A stretch of 8,930 nucleotides of DNA, taken from positions 1 to 8,930 of the forward strand of contig JAGQKQ010000062.1 in the NCBI GenBank assembly GCA_020430005.1, in the 5' to 3' direction. Origin of the DNA: Candidatus Omnitrophota bacterium (GTDB lineage: Bacteria; Omnitrophota; Gorgyraeia; Zapsychrales; Zapsychraceae). Of the stretch, positions 7,101 to 8,930 are shown one piece after another. The translations under genes and the position numbers were made by a program. The notes beneath the pieces were generated by a model. The model saw nothing but the letters and a program-made list of their open reading frames with translations. It did no database searches and was not told the DNA's origin. How positions within the stretch are numbered: the stretch's first letter is position 1; the number at the start of each line of letters is the position of its first letter.

Positions 7101-8900
7101 CGCCATTAAATTATTTCGAACTTCCTGTACCCCACTATTCTCTAAAACTACACCAAAATCCAGAAATTCAGTCGGTATTGTTTCTCCCATTGACTGGGCA
7201 TATTCAATTTTATAGTGATTAAAATCTTGATGATAAACAGAACCGTATACTTTAATTTCCTGATTGGCCATATCGACTTCAACATTAGAAAAATCATACA
7301 GGAATGGTCCGTCCTGCTGCACTGCGCTATAGGCATTAATCCTTCCATATCCCGACTGAATATCAAAGCCAGGATCACTGATATCGTCCGCCGTATGTTT
7401 TATAATGGAAGCCACTTCCTCATTGGTAAATTCCGGATGTCTGGAAAGTATTAAAGCAGCCAATCCCGAAACATGGGGAGTCGCCATGGAAGTCCCTCTA
7501 GCTCTATAATAACGTTCTCCTACAACCAAATGTTGAAAACCTGTACCACTGGCCCTTAAAGATAAAATATTATCGGCCTCACCTCCACCAGGCGCACCAA
7601 CGTCCACACCTAATCCAAAATTGGAATATCCTGCCTTTGCATCGAAACGATCGGTAGCGGAAACTGTGATGGTTTCTTTCATATTTTGCGGGCTAAACAG
7701 CTTTACATCTTTAGTAGAATTTCCCGCCGCGAAAACGACCACAGCACCTAAATCATGAGCTATTTTTACAGCCTGCTCTGCGACAGGATCTGAAGGACAT
7801 TGCGGATTACATCCCCAGCTGTTACTAATAACATCTGCCCCGTTCATAGCCGCGTACACGATAGCCGCCGCTAGACTGGACGTCGTACCACCCCCGTAAC
7901 TAGAAAATCCTTTGACGGGCATAATTTTAGATTTTGGGGCTACACCAATAATTCCCTCAGAATTATTCCCTACCGCCGCAATGGTCCCGGCAACATGGGT
8001 TCCGTGTCCCTGAAAATCATCGACATCATTATCTTGATCGCCAAAATCCCATCCATGAACATCATCGATATAACCATTTTGATCATCATCAATACCATTA
8101 CCGGGAATTTCACCTTCGTTTGTCCACACATTTTCGGCGATATCCGCGTGAGTTAAATCAAGTCCTGTATCGACTACGGCAACAACAACACCCTCCCCTT
8201 GCGTAAGATCCCACGCGTCTTCCGTATTTATCTTTTTCAATCCCCACAGATCATCATAATCTCCCGACCAACTTCCATAGGAGTGATAATAAGGATCGTC
8301 AGGAACATAATAAATTTCCATTGTGTAATCAGGATGAGCATATTCCACATTTGGATCACTGGCAAACTGCCGGCTGACCTCATACATGTCGGTATCAGAA
8401 TCCACTTCAATTACATATGTACTATCCAAAAAGGAGGCGATTTTATCTAGACGTTCTTCACTAAAATTGCGATGGGTTTTCCCTGTTTTTTCAAAAGCCG
8501 TGCGAACCTTGTTCTTTAAAGTTCTTCGTGAAGCCTGCGCTTGATTTATTGAAATTTGTCCGGCTGTTGCTGTATAGGTCTGATCAGAGAAGTCGCCAAA
8601 TAATTTTCTGACCTTTTTGACTTTATATTTCCTACTCAGCTTGTCCAGATTGGCATTGTTTGTCATTGCCGAGAAGCCTTGCTGGGTTCCCTTCAATTGA
8701 TTAGCAACAACACCGACATCCGCATCATCTTTAAATTTAACAATGATGCGATTAGGAACATGCGCTGGTGCCTCTAATTGTTGTGGCTGATTGTTAGAAA
8801 TAACTTCGGCGTGAAGCGGTGCGGACATCCAAGAAGGTGTCCATGAAATAAGCGCACAGAAGAAAATAAAAACCGGGAATATATAGGGAATTCGTCTCAT
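4122..8900 (-). CDS. Secreted subtilisin-like (S8) protease with FG-GAP and Fn3 modules
   Basis: This 1592-residue multidomain exoprotease starts at ATG with AAAGGAG seven bases upstream. It has a signal peptide (1-31, cleavage after LHA) and a long propeptide to about 215, with an inhibitor-type start PNRIIVKFK (49-57) and end DPNVEYAHPDY (182-192). The S8 catalytic domain (about 217-530) is intact: Asp244 in VVDTG, His299 in GHGTHVAG, oxyanion Asn394 in AAGN, Ser471 in GTSMATPH. An acidic loop, GIDDDQNGYIDD (269-280), probably binds calcium, and Cys364 and Cys368 may form a disulfide. A beta-rich domain (530-635) follows. Eight FG-GAP/VCBS-like repeats (640-1045) each carry a loop such as DLDNDGDLEIVV, and six GWP motifs recur, consistent with a calcium-stabilised propeller. 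Then come Fn3 (1073-1159), a KTDTTTQGNWKGVYGSDGY module (1165-1326), and a second Fn3 plus module (1336-1590). There is no C-terminal anchor or sorting signal, so secretion from the cell is likely. The substrate is unknown. Only 30 bases lie upstream, so the promoter is mostly outside the window. Confidence 0.93.
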   Translation of the reverse strand: MRRIPYIFPVFIFFCALISWTPSWMSAPLHAEVISNNQPQQLEAPAHVPNRIIVKFKDDADVGVVANQLKGTQQGFSAMTNNANLDKLSRKYKVKKVRKLFGDFSDQTYTATAGQISINQAQASRRTLKNKVRTAFEKTGKTHRNFSEERLDKIASFLDSTYVIEVDSDTDMYEVSRQFASDPNVEYAHPDYTMEIYYVPDDPYYHSYGSWSGDYDDLWGLKKINTEDAWDLTQGEGVVVAVVDTGLDLTHADIAENVWTNEGEIPGNGIDDDQNGYIDDVHGWDFGDQDNDVDDFQGHGTHVAGTIAAVGNNSEGIIGVAPKSKIMPVKGFSSYGGGTTSSLAAAIVYAAMNGADVISNSWGCNPQCPSDPVAEQAVKIAHDLGAVVVFAAGNSTKDVKLFSPQNMKETITVSATDRFDAKAGYSNFGLGVDVGAPGGGEADNILSLRASGTGFQHLVVGERYYRARGTSMATPHVSGLAALILSRHPEFTNEEVASIIKHTADDISDPGFDIQSGYGRINAYSAVQQDGPFLYDFSNVEVDMANQEIKVYGSVYHQDFNHYKIEYAQSMGETIPTEFLDFGVVLENSGVQEVRNNLMATLDIQSLDSGQYYLRGTVELNDGSVKHFFTSFSLDKTMHEGWPIFLDDFVDRSPVITDLEGDGLNELIVSDMRTVYVLDDLGQNKEGWPVELEPSWNNGYSVSVGDLDNNGVNEVVVYGATKLYVFNADGSNYPGWPVSLSEPIPVHITSIGYPVIADLDQDGSSEIIISYLAGKVEVFNSDGTYYPGWPKTLKNEFNVDLFGFSPAVGDLDNDGDLEIVVAEQGGTDPKLYVFHHTGELLDGWPKSVGGIWFVPPVLGDIDQDGQLDIVAFSLERNPGEYVESNQLYVWHADGTLMDGWPYALGENRLLGMALADINHDGFPEIITTKVLYGLPPQSMIEVLDYQGNQLWETIEAKETFNGEPLIADVTGDGNLEVVATFGSRYEGEYSHLSVYDNTGTKMESLSRFVPALFEQAPAIGDLDNDGKFELAVFSLYGQGYVWDFEGEYSAEAAPWPFERKDTMHTGQLLGDLIPPTVPTGLIAETISENIIDVEWNASTDNIGVVEYHVYRDGNLVGSTPWQRMRNYQLEPGTTYSFTVTAIDAAGNESAHSIPVQATTQGDNTDIFVNFVKTDTTTQGNWKGVYGSDGYDVFMDQASYPGYAQVTVTGHNQWKWANSTNEERALQRAGNGRIAAAYYSKGSLTFDVNFTDDQAHQVAIYSLGFDNQTRIQKFEVIDAASGAVLDEREITNFEDGTYLVWNIKGHVKIKVSKIGGINATTSGIFFGAGDEPQVDLTPPTVPGNLTALALSENLIHLEWEASSDNIGVAGYNIYRNGSFVRSTIALYQGDWDLQPGTTYSYQVSAFDEAGNESALSEIVQATTHGGDTDVVVDFVKTDTTTQGNWKGVYGSDGYDVFIDQSSYPGYAQVTMTGYSQWKWADSTSEERALQRAGSGRIAATHYSKGSLTFDVNFTDNQTHQVAIYSLGFDNRDRTQKFEVIDADTGDVLDEREITNFEDGTYLVWNIKGHVQIKVTKVSGINTATSGIFFDPKS
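4131..5684 (-). repeat. In-frame tandem duplication of Fn3 plus C-terminal module
   Basis: The two copies lie at 4923-5684 (residues 1073-1326) and 4131-4895 (residues 1336-1590), offset by 263 codons (789 bp). By eye the C-terminal module differs at about 28 of 162 residues (around 83% identity), while the Fn3 parts match at about 50 of 88 (around 57%). The DNA is similarly close, for example matching runs near 4225-4245 and 5015-5035. The module has the opening KTDTTTQGNWKGVYGSDGY and a closing YLVWNIKGHV-IKV-SGIFF, like a beta-sandwich domain that I recall at the ends of several secreted bacterial proteins; I cannot name its family. It may bind a surface or substrate. Confidence 0.88.
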
Positions 8901-8907
8901 CCTTAAT

Positions 8908-8914
8908 CTCCTTT
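8908..8914 (-). promoter_or_regulatory. Shine-Dalgarno site of the protease gene
   Basis: AAAGGAG lies seven bases before the ATG at 8900 and matches the sites of three other genes here, which fixes the protease start and shows uniform translation signals in this genome. Confidence 0.8.
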
Positions 8915-8930
8915 TTTTGTCATAAATACA

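Overview
The window is a roughly 9 kb chromosomal stretch, AT-rich outside the first 450 bases, in which all six recognisable genes encode exported proteins. Three of them are small lipoproteins, which suggests a diderm (Gram-negative type) bacterium. The start sites are strong and uniform: a perfect AAAGGAG lies ahead of four of the six genes. A large secreted S8 protease carrying FG-GAP and Fn3 modules, next to a choice-of-anchor-I propeller, fits an environmental bacterium, perhaps from a lineage such as Omnitrophota. That placement is a weak inference, because no phylogenetic marker is present.

Layout. Positions 1-579 hold, on the minus strand, the 5' part of a gene for a secreted proline-rich repeat protein that runs off the left edge. 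Its antisense frame is a perfect Gly-X-Y (collagen-like) reading frame and is a trap for annotation. A 263-bp AT-rich divergent intergenic region (580-842) separates it from a plus-strand gene for a 527-residue secreted beta-propeller protein of the choice-of-anchor I family (843-2426). This gene ends at a strong bidirectional terminator hairpin (2450-2488), shared with the convergent minus-strand genes.

On the minus strand, from right to left, lie a 1592-residue subtilisin-like protease (8900 to 4122), a BamE-like small lipoprotein (4006 to 3560), a second lipoprotein (3350 to 2964), and a third, closely spaced lipoprotein (2934 to 2554, GTG start). The protease has a signal peptide, a long propeptide, an intact Asp/His/Ser triad, eight FG-GAP calcium-loop repeats, and a C-terminal tandem duplication of an Fn3 domain plus a beta-sandwich-type module.

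How they might work together: nothing shows a shared pathway. The common thread is export, with a degradative or processing protease, a calcium-type propeller protein, a proline-rich surface or matrix protein, and envelope lipoproteins. I found no RNA genes, insertion sequences, CRISPR arrays or phage genes. I do not see a clearly new multi-gene system. The most unusual items are the dual-strand periodic repeat gene and a nested inverted repeat that overlaps a start codon lacking a Shine-Dalgarno sequence.
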